Shown here in pieces: positions 9,239-19,580 of a stretch of DNA of 64,000 nucleotides. Below the pieces are notes generated by a model that made no database searches, was not told the DNA's origin, and saw only the letters and a program-made list of their open reading frames with translations. The DNA comes from Acidovorax sp. T1 (GTDB lineage: Bacteria > Pseudomonadota > Gammaproteobacteria > Burkholderiales > Burkholderiaceae_C). Each line of letters opens with the position of its first letter. The stretch's first letter is position 1. A program made the translations under genes and the position numbers. Location of the stretch: positions 3,756,001-3,820,000 of the forward strand of contig NZ_CP021648.1 of the NCBI RefSeq assembly GCF_002176815.1. Reading direction: 5' to 3'.

Positions 9239-10532
9239 GGCCCTTGGGCGTGGGTGCCGACGGGGCTGCTCCATCGGCGCCACGCGGCGCGCGCACCGAG
9301 CCCTTGACCATGTCGAAGCGAAACAGGCGGCACTCGATGGGGCCGTTCCACATGGGCACGCGGCGCGATTCTTTCAGGCGCATCTTGCCGGGCAACTTGA
9401 GGTCGGGCGTGAGCATCCAGGCCTGCCAGCCGGCGTAGTTCTTTTTCCAGTGCGCGGCCAGCTGGCTGAAGAACTCGCCGCCATCGTCGGTGTGCGCGGC
9501 TTCGCGGCCCACGCTGGCGCCCAGGGCGCGCTCGGCCGCGCGTTCGTTGGCGTTTTGCCCGGCGGTGCCGGCGGCGGCAATGCGCTCGCCGTAGGGCGGG
9601 TTGAGCAGCATCACGCCGGGCTGCTCGCAGGGCGGCATGCGCTGCAGGGCGTCGCCACCGCGCAGCTGCACGGCATCGGCCACGCCGGCACGCTCGGCAT
9701 TGCGCTGGGCAAAATCGACCATGCGGTGGGCCACATCACTGCCAAATATGGGCACAGCGCTTGCCTGGATTGCGCCTTCAGCTTCGTTTTTAATAGCAGA
9801 CCAGACATGCGCCTGGAACGGCAGCAGTTTCTCGAACGCAAAGCGGCGCAGCATGCCCGCCGGGATGCGGCAGGCGATCTGCGCGGCCTCGATGGCAATG
9901 GTGCCGCTGCCGCAGCAGGGGTCGTACAGCGGCACGGGGTTGTCGCCCAGGGGGTCCCAGCCGCTGGCGGCGATCATGGCGGCGGCCAGGGTTTCCTTGA
10001 GCGGCGCGTCGCCCTTGTCCTCGCGCCAGCCGCGCTTGAACAGCGGCTCGCCCGAGGTGTCGATGTAGATCGTGGCCTCTTCGGTGGTCAGGTGCAGGTG
10101 GATGCGCACGTCGGGCCACTGCGTGTTCACGTCGGGGCGCACGCCGCTCTTGGCGCGAAAGCGGTCGGCCACCGCGTCCTTGATCTTGAGGCCGGCGAAG
10201 TTCAGGCTTTGCAGCGGGCTGTGCTGCGCCGTCACCTCGACCTTGAAGGTCTGGCGCGTGGTGAACCAGATCTCCCAGGCCACGTCGCTGGCGGCTGCGT
10301 ACAGGTCGTTCTCGGAGCGATAGGGCCGGTGCGCGAGCTGCACCAGCACGCGTTGCGCCAGGCGGCTGTGCAGGTTCAACAGCAGCGCCTCGCGCCAGGA
10401 CGCGCGCAGCAGCACGCCGCCCCTGCCGGTGAGCAGGTCTTGCCCCGTGAGGCCGGTGATGCCATGCACCTCGTCGGCCAGAAAGCCCTCGACGCCCGCG
10501 GCGCAGGGGAGAAAAAGTTGGAGTTGGTTCAT
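9228..10532 (-). CDS. THUMP-domain 23S rRNA (guanine-N2) methyltransferase, RlmL-like
   Basis: The protein has 434 residues. A ferredoxin-like/THUMP RNA-binding region (about 1-165) is followed by a UPF0020 methyltransferase domain with the SAM-binding motif LYDPCCGSGTIAIEAAQIA and the catalytic NPPYGER. This matches the RlmL half of E. coli RlmKL, which methylates G2445 of 23S rRNA. The RlmK half is absent, as is common outside the gammaproteobacteria. It overlaps the thioesterase gene upstream by 4 bases. A short repeat-derived stretch (residues around SAIKNEAEGAIQAS) is present between methyltransferase motifs. Confidence 0.88.
   Translation of the reverse strand: MNQLQLFLPCAAGVEGFLADEVHGITGLTGQDLLTGRGGVLLRASWREALLLNLHSRLAQRVLVQLAHRPYRSENDLYAAASDVAWEIWFTTRQTFKVEVTAQHSPLQSLNFAGLKIKDAVADRFRAKSGVRPDVNTQWPDVRIHLHLTTEEATIYIDTSGEPLFKRGWREDKGDAPLKETLAAAMIAASGWDPLGDNPVPLYDPCCGSGTIAIEAAQIACRIPAGMLRRFAFEKLLPFQAHVWSAIKNEAEGAIQASAVPIFGSDVAHRMVDFAQRNAERAGVADAVQLRGGDALQRMPPCEQPGVMLLNPPYGERIAAAGTAGQNANERAAERALGASVGREAAHTDDGGEFFSQLAAHWKKNYAGWQAWMLTPDLKLPGKMRLKESRRVPMWNGPIECRLFRFDMVKGSVRAPRGADGAAPSAPTPKGHGG
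9755..9803. repeat. Dispersed Comamonadaceae repeat inside the RlmL-like gene
   Basis: CAGCGCTTGCCTGGATTGCG followed by TTCAGCTTCGTTTTTAATAGCAG resembles the other repeat copies and is read in frame as part of the methyltransferase. It is the weakest of the intragenic copies. Confidence 0.5.
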
Positions 10533-11011
10533 GTCGATGGGGAAGATACGCGCTCGGGCACAGCGGGGAAACCGGGCTCACCCGCGCGGGCCCGCAGCAG
10601 CTGGCGGATGGATTCGGGAATCGGCGCCACCTTGCGGTCGCTCTTGCCGATGAAGACGATGCCGGTCTTGCCGCGCGCCACCTCGCGGCCTTGCGTCTTT
10701 TCAGTCATTCGAAAGACGAGGTCGAAACCATAGCGATTGAAGTCTGCGGGCGCCATCTCCACGCGCATGGTCTCGCCGTGAAAACCCTCGGACCGGTACT
10801 GCGCCACGATGTCTCCCACCACGATGGACAGCCCGCCCACATCCGCCTCGGGGTAACCCAGCGACTGGAAGAAGCGCACACGCGCCTCGGACACCAGCGA
10901 GAGCAGCTGTGCGTTGTCCAGGTGCCCGCCCTGGTTGACGTGGCTGATGTAGATCTGCATCTCGGTGGCAAAGCCGAAGTGCGGGGGAAGGTCGAAAACA
11001 ATGCGGGCCAT
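10529..11011 (-). CDS. Hot-dog fold acyl-CoA thioesterase
   Basis: This is a 160-residue 4HBT/YbgC-like thioesterase. The stretch ISHVNQGGHLDNAQLLSLVSE places an Asn/Asp pair where the family has its catalytic acid, followed by the hot-dog strand VVGDIVAQYRSEGFHGETM. The substrate is unknown. It starts a four-base overlapping pair with the RlmL-like gene. The ATG at 11011 (MARIVFDLP) is preferred to the longer frame, whose first 22 residues do not resemble the family. Confidence 0.8.
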   Translation of the reverse strand: MARIVFDLPPHFGFATEMQIYISHVNQGGHLDNAQLLSLVSEARVRFFQSLGYPEADVGGLSIVVGDIVAQYRSEGFHGETMRVEMAPADFNRYGFDLVFRMTEKTQGREVARGKTGIVFIGKSDRKVAPIPESIRQLLRARAGEPGFPAVPERVSSPST

Positions 11012-11092
11012 GGCGTACAAGCGGGTGAGAGGGTCAACGAAACAAAAAAACAACCAACGGGCGCACAACCCGCGCACCCGCCAGCGAAGGGC

Positions 11093-12681
<1,589 letters not shown>

Positions 12682-12685
<4 letters not shown>

Positions 12686-13470
12686 ATCCTGAAGTGCTCG
12701 CCGAGATAGACGCGTCTTACCTCGGCGTTGTCAACGATTTCGGCCGGCGTGCCCTGGGCGAGCACGCGGCCATCGCTGATGATGAAGGCGTGGTCGCAGA
12801 TGCCCAGCGTCTCGCGCACGTTGTGGTCGGTGATCAGCACGCCGATGCCGCGCGCCTTCAAAAAACCAATGATCCGCTGGATCTCGATCACCGCGATCGG
12901 GTCGATGCCGGCAAACGGCTCGTCGAGCAGGATGAAGCGCGGCTGGGTGGCCAGGGCGCGGGCGATCTCGACCCGGCGGCGTTCGCCGCCCGACAGCGCC
13001 AGGGCCGGTGATTCGCGCAGGTGATCCACGCGCAGCTCCTGCAGCAAGGCCGTGAGACGCGCTTCAATCTCGGCCCGGGGCAGGGGCTTGCCGTCGTCGC
13101 CGCGCTGCAGCTCCAGCACGGCGCGCACGTTCTCTTCGACGTTCAGCTTGCGAAAGATCGACGCCTCTTGCGGCAGATAGGACAGCCCCAGGCGCGAACG
13201 CCGGTGGATGGGCATGTTCGCCACCGAATGGCCATCGATGCGGATATCACCGCCATCGCAGCGCACCAGCCCCACGATCATGTAAAACGAGGTGGTCTTG
13301 CCAGCGCCATTGGGGCCAAGCAAGCCCACCACTTCGCCCTTTTGCACGACCAGCGACACGTCCTTGACGACCTTGCGGCTGCCATAGGATTTTTCGAGGT
13401 GTTCGACTTCCAGGCGGCTGCCCGTCTGGGTATCTGGGCCTTGACCTTGATTCACCGTCACAGCACTCAC
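12682..13470 (-). CDS. lptB: LPS export ABC transporter ATP-binding protein
   Basis: The protein has 262 residues. Walker A is [16 protein letters not shown], the signature is [15 protein letters not shown], Walker B is [13 protein letters not shown], and the switch His is in [12 protein letters not shown]. This close match to LptB means it powers LptFG extraction of lipopolysaccharide from the inner membrane. It overlaps lptA upstream and rpoN downstream by 4 bases each. About 15 residues precede the ATPase core, slightly more than in E. coli. Confidence 0.95.
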
Positions 13471-14120
13471 TTGCTTGCACCACCGAGCGAGTTGCTGGGA
13501 CGCAGCACCGGCCCGCTGGCCGCGGGGGCCGGGGCCACAGCGCCGGCAGGCTGCTCCTTGGCCGGCGACAGCACGGCGCGCACGCGGCCGCCCGGGGCGG
13601 GTACATCGCCCGGCACGCTGGCGGCCGACTTTTTCTGGCCATCGACCGTGAACACGTCGGTGAGGTTGTTGTAAACGATGACGGCGCCCGACACATCATC
13701 GGTCACCACCGATTCCCGATAGCGGCGCATCTCGGCGCGGGTGATGAAACGCACGTTGTCGGCCTTGCCGTCGTATTCGATGATTTCACTCTCGCCTTCG
13801 ATGAACTCGTCCGGTGCGCCGGCCGGGGTGTCGCGCTTTTGCCGGAAGAACGCGCGCTTGCCGGGCTCGGCCGTCACGACGCCGTACTGGTAGCCATCGG
13901 CATCCTGGCGCACATCGAGCCGCGCGCCGCGCAGCACGATGGAGCCCTTGGTCATGACCACCCGGCCCGTGAAAACACTGGTCTGCTTGAGCTCATCGTG
14001 GCGCAACGCATCGGCCTCGATGTTCATGGGCTTGTTGCGGTCGGCTTTTTCGGCAAAGCCCACGCCAGGGGCGCAGGCCAAGGCCGTCAGCAGCAGGATG
14101 GGGAGGAAACTTTTTTTCAT
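13467..14120 (-). CDS. lptA: LPS transport periplasmic protein
   Basis: The protein has 217 residues. An N-terminal signal peptide ([21 protein letters not shown] with cleavage near AEK) is followed by the OstA/LptA beta-jellyroll ([35 protein letters not shown]). It forms the periplasmic bridge for LPS between LptC and LptD. A proline/alanine-rich C-terminal tail of about 45 residues follows the jellyroll. The ATG at 14120 is chosen because it begins the signal peptide. The 4-base overlap with lptB supports one transcript lptA-lptB-rpoN. Confidence 0.93.
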   Translation of the reverse strand: MKKSFLPILLLTALACAPGVGFAEKADRNKPMNIEADALRHDELKQTSVFTGRVVMTKGSIVLRGARLDVRQDADGYQYGVVTAEPGKRAFFRQKRDTPAGAPDEFIEGESEIIEYDGKADNVRFITRAEMRRYRESVVTDDVSGAVIVYNNLTDVFTVDGQKKSAASVPGDVPAPGGRVRAVLSPAKEQPAGAVAPAPAASGPVLRPSNSLGGASK

Positions 14121-14171
14121 GAGGCACGAATCTTGCACGGATTGTAGCCATGCACGGGGGGGGCGGCCCAT

Positions 14172-14197
14172 AAAAAAAGCCCGCAGGCGCGGGCTTC
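14172..14197 (-). terminator. Rho-independent terminator after dsbA
   Basis: On the minus strand, AAGCCCGC and GCGGGCTT form an 8-bp stem with a short loop, followed by a run of seven T. It ends the dsbA transcript before the lptA promoter. Confidence 0.85.
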
Positions 14198-14222
14198 TCG
14201 AACGGGTAGGCGCTGTGCGGGA

Positions 14223-14879
14223 TCAGCCCTTGCGCGCCACGCCCGCCAGATACTCCACCACCTGCAACACGGTCTGCATGCTGCCGGCCATGGTGCCATC
14301 GGTATAGAACCGGCCAGCCACGCCCATCGAGGGAACGCCCTCCACGCCATAACCCTCTTGCAGCGCCGAGGCACGGCGCACCTGACTGGCCACAGTGAAG
14401 GAGGTATAGACCTCCTTGAACTTGGCGGCGTCCACGCCCTGCTGGGCCACCCAGGCAAAGATATCGTCATCCTTGGCCAGCTTGAGCTTTTCGACGTGGA
14501 TGGCACGGAACACCTTGGCGTGCAGGGTGTCGAGCTTGCCCATACCTTCGAGCGTGAAATACAGCTTTTGCTGCGGCACGAAGCTGGCGTTGAATGCCAC
14601 CGGAATGCGGCGGATGCTCAGGTCCTTGGGTGCTGCCTTGACCCAGGCATCGAGCGTGGGCTCAAACGCGTTGCAGTGCGGGCAGCTGTACCAGAAGAAC
14701 TCGATCACATCCACCTTGCCGGCGGGCGCATCGGGCGTCAGCGGCTTGGCGAGCTTGGTGTAGTCCTTGCCCTCCTTGAACTGGCGCGCCTGCGCCAGGG
14801 CCGGCGTGGCCAGCGGCAGGGTCAGGGCGGAAGCGGCAACCACCGAAGCGGTAGAGAGGGAAAACTCGCGGCGTTTCAT
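14223..14879 (-). CDS. dsbA: Thiol:disulfide interchange protein DsbA/DsbL
   Basis: The protein has 218 residues. A signal peptide (KRREFSLSTASVVAASALTL, with a Tat-like RR) is followed by a thioredoxin fold whose active site is CPHC in FFWYSCPHCNAFEP. The cis-Pro loop GVEGVPSMGV lies near the C-terminus. It would introduce disulfides into periplasmic proteins. It is followed by its own terminator and preceded by an 84-base gap, so it is probably a single-gene transcript. The upstream in-frame extension to 14927 lacks a signal-like start and is not used. Confidence 0.93.
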   Translation of the reverse strand: MKRREFSLSTASVVAASALTLPLATPALAQARQFKEGKDYTKLAKPLTPDAPAGKVDVIEFFWYSCPHCNAFEPTLDAWVKAAPKDLSIRRIPVAFNASFVPQQKLYFTLEGMGKLDTLHAKVFRAIHVEKLKLAKDDDIFAWVAQQGVDAAKFKEVYTSFTVASQVRRASALQEGYGVEGVPSMGVAGRFYTDGTMAGSMQTVLQVVEYLAGVARKG

Positions 14880-14963
14880 GAAAGGGACACTCCTTGTTCT
14901 GGTCTGGGGGTGTGAGACCGCCCCCATGAAAAAGTTCAGACGATGTCGATGGACGCCGCCATC

Positions 14964-15650
14964 CTAGCGCTGGACACGCACCATCGCGGACTCGACGCCA
15001 GCGCTTTCCAGTTTTTCCTTCAGCTGCTCGGCGTCGTCGCGCTTGGAAAAAGGGCCCACACGCACACGGTACACGGTGCGGCCGTTTTGTTCGCGCTCGC
15101 TCACGCGGGCTTCCCAGCCCAGCATGGCCAGCTTGGCGCGCTGGGCGTCGGCGCCCGACTGGCTGGGGAACGCACCGGCCTGCACGAAATAATCAAACGG
15201 ATCCACCCCTGCCGACCGGGCCTTGGCCAGATCGCCCAGCGGGTCCGCCGAGGTGGCGGCCTTGGTATCGACCTTGGCGTCGGCCTTGGTGGCCGGCTTG
15301 GCATCGGCCGTCGCAGGCTTGCTGGCGGGGATGCGCGCAGCAGTGGCCTCGGCGGGGGCGGGAGCGGCGGGTGCCGCAGGGACCGCGCCATTGGCATCGG
15401 GCGCAGCTGGCGCGACCGGCGCGGCGGGTGGTCGTGCGGGGTTCTTGCCGTAAAGCGGCGAATTGGGGTCCCAGTTCTTGTTCTTCTGGGCTTCGGCGGC
15501 GTCCTGGTCCACGCCACGCAGGCCGCCCTTGTTCAGAAAAGGCACCGGCACCTTGGTCACATACACGGCCACGGCCAGGGCAGCGCCCAGGCCGACGATG
15601 ACCCCGGCAATAAAGCCGATGATGGTGCCGCCCGTCTGTTTTTTCTTCAT
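14964..15650 (-). CDS. SPOR-domain membrane protein (FtsN-like)
   Basis: The protein has 228 residues. One transmembrane helix (about 10-32, IIGFIAGVIVGLGAALAVAV) leads into an Ala/Pro/Lys-rich periplasmic linker (about 70-150) and a C-terminal SPOR peptidoglycan-binding domain (FDYFVQAGAFPSQSGADAQR through VRVGPFSKRDDAEQLKE). The topology matches FtsN-type divisome proteins that bind denuded glycan at the septum. It starts 12 bases after argS and is very likely cotranscribed with it, an order seen in many betaproteobacteria. Confidence 0.9.
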   Translation of the reverse strand: MKKKQTGGTIIGFIAGVIVGLGAALAVAVYVTKVPVPFLNKGGLRGVDQDAAEAQKNKNWDPNSPLYGKNPARPPAAPVAPAAPDANGAVPAAPAAPAPAEATAARIPASKPATADAKPATKADAKVDTKAATSADPLGDLAKARSAGVDPFDYFVQAGAFPSQSGADAQRAKLAMLGWEARVSEREQNGRTVYRVRVGPFSKRDDAEQLKEKLESAGVESAMVRVQR

Positions 15651-15662
15651 GGTAGTAACTGC

Positions 15663-17360
15663 TTACATTCTGGCTGGGGCCGATACGCCCAGCACGGCCA
15701 GGCCATTGTGCAACACCTGGGCGGTGGCGGCGACGAGGGCCAGGCGGGCGCGCTTGACGGTTTCATCCTCCACCAGGATGCGCTCGGCATCGTAGTAGCT
15801 GTGGTAGCTGGCAGCCAGGTCGCGCAGGTAGAAGGTGACGTCGTGCGGCGCCTCGCCTTCGGCAGCGGCGGTGAGCATCTCGGGGTATTTGGCCAATTGC
15901 AGCATCAGCGCCTGGGCCTGCGGGCCATCGAGCGCGGACAGGTCCGCGTCCTTGAGCGCGGCCACATCGCCACCGCCTTGCCCGGCCAAAGACTCTTGCC
16001 AGGCGCGCAGCACCGAGCAGATGCGCGCATGGGCGTATTGCACGTAGTACACCGGGTTGTCGTTGTTCTGCGCCACGGCCAGGTCCACGTCGAAGGTGTA
16101 TTCGGTGTCGGGCTTGCGGCTGAGCAGGAAGAAGCGCACCGCGTCCTTGCTGGTCCACTCGATCAGGTCGCGCAGCGTGACGTAGCTGCCCGCGCGCTTG
16201 CTGATCTTGACCTCTTCGCCGCCCTTGACCACGCGCACCATGGTGTGCAGCACGTAGTCGGGGTAGCCCTGCGGAATGCCCACATTGGCCGCCTGCAACC
16301 CGGCGCGCACGCGAGCGATGGTGCCGTGGTGGTCGGTGCCCTGCACATTGACCACCTTGGTAAAGCCGCGCTCCCACTTGGTGATGTGGTAGGCCACGTC
16401 GGGCACGAAATAGGTGTAGCTGCCGTCGCCCTTGCGCATGACGCGGTCCTTGTCGTCGCCATATTCGGTCGATTGGAGCCACAGCGCGCCGTCGTGCTCG
16501 TAGGTCTTGCCCGCGTCGCGCAGCTTTTGCACCACGGCATCGACCTTGCCGCTGGTGTACAGGCTGGACTCGAGGTAGTAGTTGTCAAAGCGCACATCAA
16601 AGGCCTTGAGGTCCAGGTCCTGCTCGTGGCGCAGATAGGCCACGGCAAACAGGCGCATGCCGTCGAGGTCGTTCACATCGCCGCTGGCGGTGAACTCACG
16701 GTCGTCCGAGCGCACGGTCTTTTGGGCCAGGAAATCGGCGGCAATGTCGGCAATGTAGTCGCCGTTGTAGGCCGTCTCGGGCCATTCGGCGTCGCCGGGC
16801 TTGAAACCACGGGCGCGCATCTGCGTGGAATTGGCCAGGGTGGCGATCTGCACGCCCGCGTCGTTGTAATAGAACTCGCGGTACACGTCCCAGCCCTGGG
16901 TGTCGAACAGGTGGCTGATGGCATCGCCCAGCGCGGCCTGGCGGCCGTGGCCGACATGCAACGGCCCCGTGGGGTTGGCCGAGACGAACTCGACCAGCAC
17001 GCGCGCATTGCGCCGAGGCTGGAAGCCAAAGCGCGCACCGGCGGCCAACACCTCGCGCACGACTTCCTGCTTGGCAGCAGGTTTCAGGCGGATGTTGATG
17101 AAGCCGGGGCCTGCGATGTCGATATCGGCCACCCAGCGCTGGTAAACCGGCGTGGCGAGCAGCGCGGTGCGCAGGTTTTCTGCCACCTGGCGGGGATTGA
17201 GCTTGAGCGGCTTGGCCAACTGCATGGCCGCGGTGCAGGCGAAGTCCCCGTGAGACGCCACCTTGGGCGACTCGAATGCGGCCTTGGCGCCCGCGCCGGG
17301 GGTGAGTTTTTCCAGTTCAGCCGCAAGCGCGGCCAACAAATCTTGTTTGACGGAGAGCAT
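15663..17360 (-). CDS. argS: Arginyl-tRNA synthetase
   Basis: This is a 565-residue class I synthetase that charges tRNA-Arg. The N-terminal Add-1 domain (about 1-110) is followed by the HIGH motif variant [17 protein letters not shown], the KMSKS-like loop [13 protein letters not shown], and the C-terminal anticodon-binding domain (DRP-like region near [15 protein letters not shown]). Length and order are normal. It is transcribed leftward and followed by the SPOR gene. The 159-base gap to psiF on the other side must hold both divergent promoters. Confidence 0.96.
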   Translation of the reverse strand: MLSVKQDLLAALAAELEKLTPGAGAKAAFESPKVASHGDFACTAAMQLAKPLKLNPRQVAENLRTALLATPVYQRWVADIDIAGPGFINIRLKPAAKQEVVREVLAAGARFGFQPRRNARVLVEFVSANPTGPLHVGHGRQAALGDAISHLFDTQGWDVYREFYYNDAGVQIATLANSTQMRARGFKPGDAEWPETAYNGDYIADIAADFLAQKTVRSDDREFTASGDVNDLDGMRLFAVAYLRHEQDLDLKAFDVRFDNYYLESSLYTSGKVDAVVQKLRDAGKTYEHDGALWLQSTEYGDDKDRVMRKGDGSYTYFVPDVAYHITKWERGFTKVVNVQGTDHHGTIARVRAGLQAANVGIPQGYPDYVLHTMVRVVKGGEEVKISKRAGSYVTLRDLIEWTSKDAVRFFLLSRKPDTEYTFDVDLAVAQNNDNPVYYVQYAHARICSVLRAWQESLAGQGGGDVAALKDADLSALDGPQAQALMLQLAKYPEMLTAAAEGEAPHDVTFYLRDLAASYHSYYDAERILVEDETVKRARLALVAATAQVLHNGLAVLGVSAPARM

Positions 17361-17519
17361 TGCCCGATTCTACGGGGCCGGTGCCAGACGCCCCCCCGGC
17401 CCAGCGCATCGAAACAGCCATCGGCCTGCCGCCTCCGTCATCCGCATTGTGGAAAAGGCCGTTGTATGCTGCAATCCGCCTGGGTTGACGTTCGATATCT
17501 GCCAACTTTTGGAGCCCTT

Positions 17520-17807
17520 ATGAAACAACTTCTTTCCCTGACCGCACTGGGCCTGGCCCTGTCTTTTGGTGCCGCGCACGCGGCCGACACCCCTGCACCC
17601 GCCCCCACCAAGCAGCAGTCCAAAATGGCCACCTGCAACAAGGATGCCACCGGCATGAAGGGCGACGAGCGCAAGGCCTTCATGAAAACCTGCCTGAGCA
17701 ACAAACCCGCCACGCAGCAAAGCAAGATGAAGACGTGCAACGCCGATGCCACGGGCAAGACGGGCGAGGAACGCAAGGCTTTCATGAGCGAATGCCTGAA
17801 GAAATAA
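17520..17807 (+). CDS. PsiF-repeat secreted protein
   Basis: This is a 95-residue periplasmic protein with a clear signal peptide (KQLLSLTALGLALSFGAAHA). Two PsiF repeats follow, each of the form KMxTCNxDATGxxGxERKAFM-xx-CL, with two conserved cysteines per repeat. The E. coli homologue psiF is phosphate-starvation induced; the molecular function is unknown. Here the gene stands alone between divergent argS and its own terminator, and I see no convincing Pho box in the 159-base upstream gap. Confidence 0.88.
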   Translation: MKQLLSLTALGLALSFGAAHAADTPAPAPTKQQSKMATCNKDATGMKGDERKAFMKTCLSNKPATQQSKMKTCNADATGKTGEERKAFMSECLKK

Positions 17808-17830
17808 GCCGACAGGTTCTCGTTCGCTCT

Positions 17831-17866
17831 AAAAAGCCCGCCGGCGCTGCCAGGCGGGTTTTTTTA
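17831..17866 (+). terminator. Rho-independent terminator after the PsiF gene
   Basis: CCCGCC and GGCGGG stems around a 10-base loop are followed by seven T. A-rich flanks make it potentially bidirectional, so it may also serve the convergent DUF2214 gene. Confidence 0.85.
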
Positions 17867-17881
17867 TGCCGCCCCGCAGAC

Positions 17882-18328
17882 CTACCAGCCACGCGCCCAG
17901 AACACGGCAATCACAGCCACCACGGGCAGCACATGCGACTGCACCATGACCAGCCGGCGCACCCGCCCCACTTCGCGGGCTTCGGGCAGCGCGCCGGTGG
18001 CGCGCAGTTGGCGGCGCCAGCGCCGGAACGACAGCGTGGGCCCAATGGACAGCAGCACCATGACCACAAACAGCGTGAGCTTCAGATGGAACAGGGGCTG
18101 CGAGACATACCAGGACAGGCCCTTGATGCCCCACACCACGCGCGCCAGCCCCGTGAGCAGCAGAACCAGCGCCGTGACGCCATAAATCACATCCAGGCGC
18201 GCCAGCCGCTCGACCACGGCGGCATTCATCCATTCGGTGCGGCACAGCGCCGCCTGGCTCGACAAAAAGACCACCAGGGTCAGGATGGCCACCAGGTGCA
18301 GGCTGGCCAGGACGGCTTCGAGAGTCAT
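17882..18328 (-). CDS. DUF2214 family inner-membrane protein
   Basis: The protein has 148 residues and four hydrophobic helices: TLEAVLASLHLVAILTLVVF, LDVIYGVTALVLLLTGLARV, HLKLTLFVVMVLLSIGPTLS and a C-terminal SHVLPVVAVIAVFWARG. The conserved histidines in the first and third helices are typical of DUF2214, a CopD-related family whose role is unknown. It starts 54 bases after the LysR gene on the same strand and may be cotranscribed. The ATG at 18328 is chosen because the longer frame adds a non-hydrophobic leader. Confidence 0.78.
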   Translation of the reverse strand: MTLEAVLASLHLVAILTLVVFLSSQAALCRTEWMNAAVVERLARLDVIYGVTALVLLLTGLARVVWGIKGLSWYVSQPLFHLKLTLFVVMVLLSIGPTLSFRRWRRQLRATGALPEAREVGRVRRLVMVQSHVLPVVAVIAVFWARGW

Positions 18329-18382
18329 TGCAGATCCTTGTAAACCCCGGCACAACGGCGCGCCGCGCAACACCCGGTTGGG

Positions 18383-19306
18383 TTACGCCGCCGTCCAGAA
18401 GCCGGGCTGGCTGTAATTGTGCTTGAGGAAATCGATCCACAGCCGCACCCGCAGCGGCATGTGCTTGCGCTGGGGGAACACCACGTAAATGCCATTGGGC
18501 GGCGCGGCAAACGCCTCCAGCACTTCCACCAGGCGACCGGCCGCGATTTCCGCCTCCACCTCCCAGGTGCTGCGCCAGGCCAGGCCATAGCCCGCCAGGC
18601 ACCAGTCGTGCAGTACCTGGCCGTCCGAACAATCGAGCGGCCCGCCGGGCTTGAGGTGCACCACCTCGCTGCCACCGCCCGCGGCAGGCATGCGAAACGC
18701 CCAGCCGCGCGTCTGCGAAGCTTCGCTCGACAAGGTAAGGCAGTCGTGCTGCACCAATTCGCCGGGGTGGCGGGGCGTGCCCCGGCGCTGCAGATAGGCG
18801 GGCGTGGCCACGCACAGGCGGCGGTTGTCGGCAATGCGCACGCTTACCAGCGACGAGTCGGGCAGGTCGCCCACGCGCACGGCGCAGTCAAAGCCCTCGC
18901 CGGCCAGGTCCACCACGCGGTCGCTGAGGTTGAGCGAGATGGTCACATCGGGGTGCGCCAGCCGAAAACGCGGCACCAGCGGCGCCACATGGCGGCGGCC
19001 AAAGCCAGCGGGCGCGGTGATGCGCAAATGCCCCGTGGCCTTGACGCCGCCTTCAGACACGCTGGCCTCGGCATTGGCCACGTCGGACAACAGGCGCTGG
19101 CAGTCTTCCAGAAACGCGCTGCCCTCGTGCGTGAGGCTGATGCGCCGCGTGGTGCGCACCAGCAGCTTCACGCCCAGGTGTTCTTCCAGCGCATCAAGGC
19201 GCCGCCCCATGATGGCGGGCGCCACGCCCTCTGCCTTGGCCGCAGCGGTGAGGCTGCCCCGCGTGGCCACCGAGACAAAGGATTCGAAGGCCTTGAGTTT
19301 GTCCAT
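18383..19306 (-). CDS. LysR-family transcriptional regulator
   Basis: The protein has 307 residues. The N-terminal winged HTH ([20 protein letters not shown], then [20 protein letters not shown]) is followed by an effector-binding domain of the CrgA/DmlR type. It is divergent from the malate synthase G gene across a 274-base gap and is therefore a candidate regulator of glcB. The ligand is unknown. Residues and base use match the surrounding backbone. Confidence 0.88.
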   Translation of the reverse strand: MDKLKAFESFVSVATRGSLTAAAKAEGVAPAIMGRRLDALEEHLGVKLLVRTTRRISLTHEGSAFLEDCQRLLSDVANAEASVSEGGVKATGHLRITAPAGFGRRHVAPLVPRFRLAHPDVTISLNLSDRVVDLAGEGFDCAVRVGDLPDSSLVSVRIADNRRLCVATPAYLQRRGTPRHPGELVQHDCLTLSSEASQTRGWAFRMPAAGGGSEVVHLKPGGPLDCSDGQVLHDWCLAGYGLAWRSTWEVEAEIAAGRLVEVLEAFAAPPNGIYVVFPQRKHMPLRVRLWIDFLKHNYSQPGFWTAA

Positions 19307-19580
19307 GGGCGCTGATTATGGATACGAATGGCTTTCAGGCTGCAGGGCGACGGCGATTCGAAAATCTGCATCAAATCGGCACTTAGCCCTTACTCAGCAT
19401 GCGCAAATAGCTATTATTTCAATAGCAATCATCGACGCCGCTTTTGCAAAAAAGTCATTGGTTTCGAGATATTCAAAGGCTTTATGCCGCCAGACAATTG
19501 CAATACAGTCTGCGCATGGTTCGCGCCAGCGGGCCCAGTGTCTGCATTTCCCTCCATTCTTTGACCTTAGGCATCGCACC
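19307..19580. promoter_or_regulatory. Divergent regulatory region between LysR gene and glcB
   Basis: This 274-base gap is distinctly AT-richer than its surroundings. It contains ATAGCTATTATTTCAATAGCAAT at 19409-19431, which is an inverted-repeat-like segment partly resembling the dispersed repeat. LysR proteins bind such divergent gaps at T-N11-A motifs; no single site is convincing by eye. Confidence 0.45.
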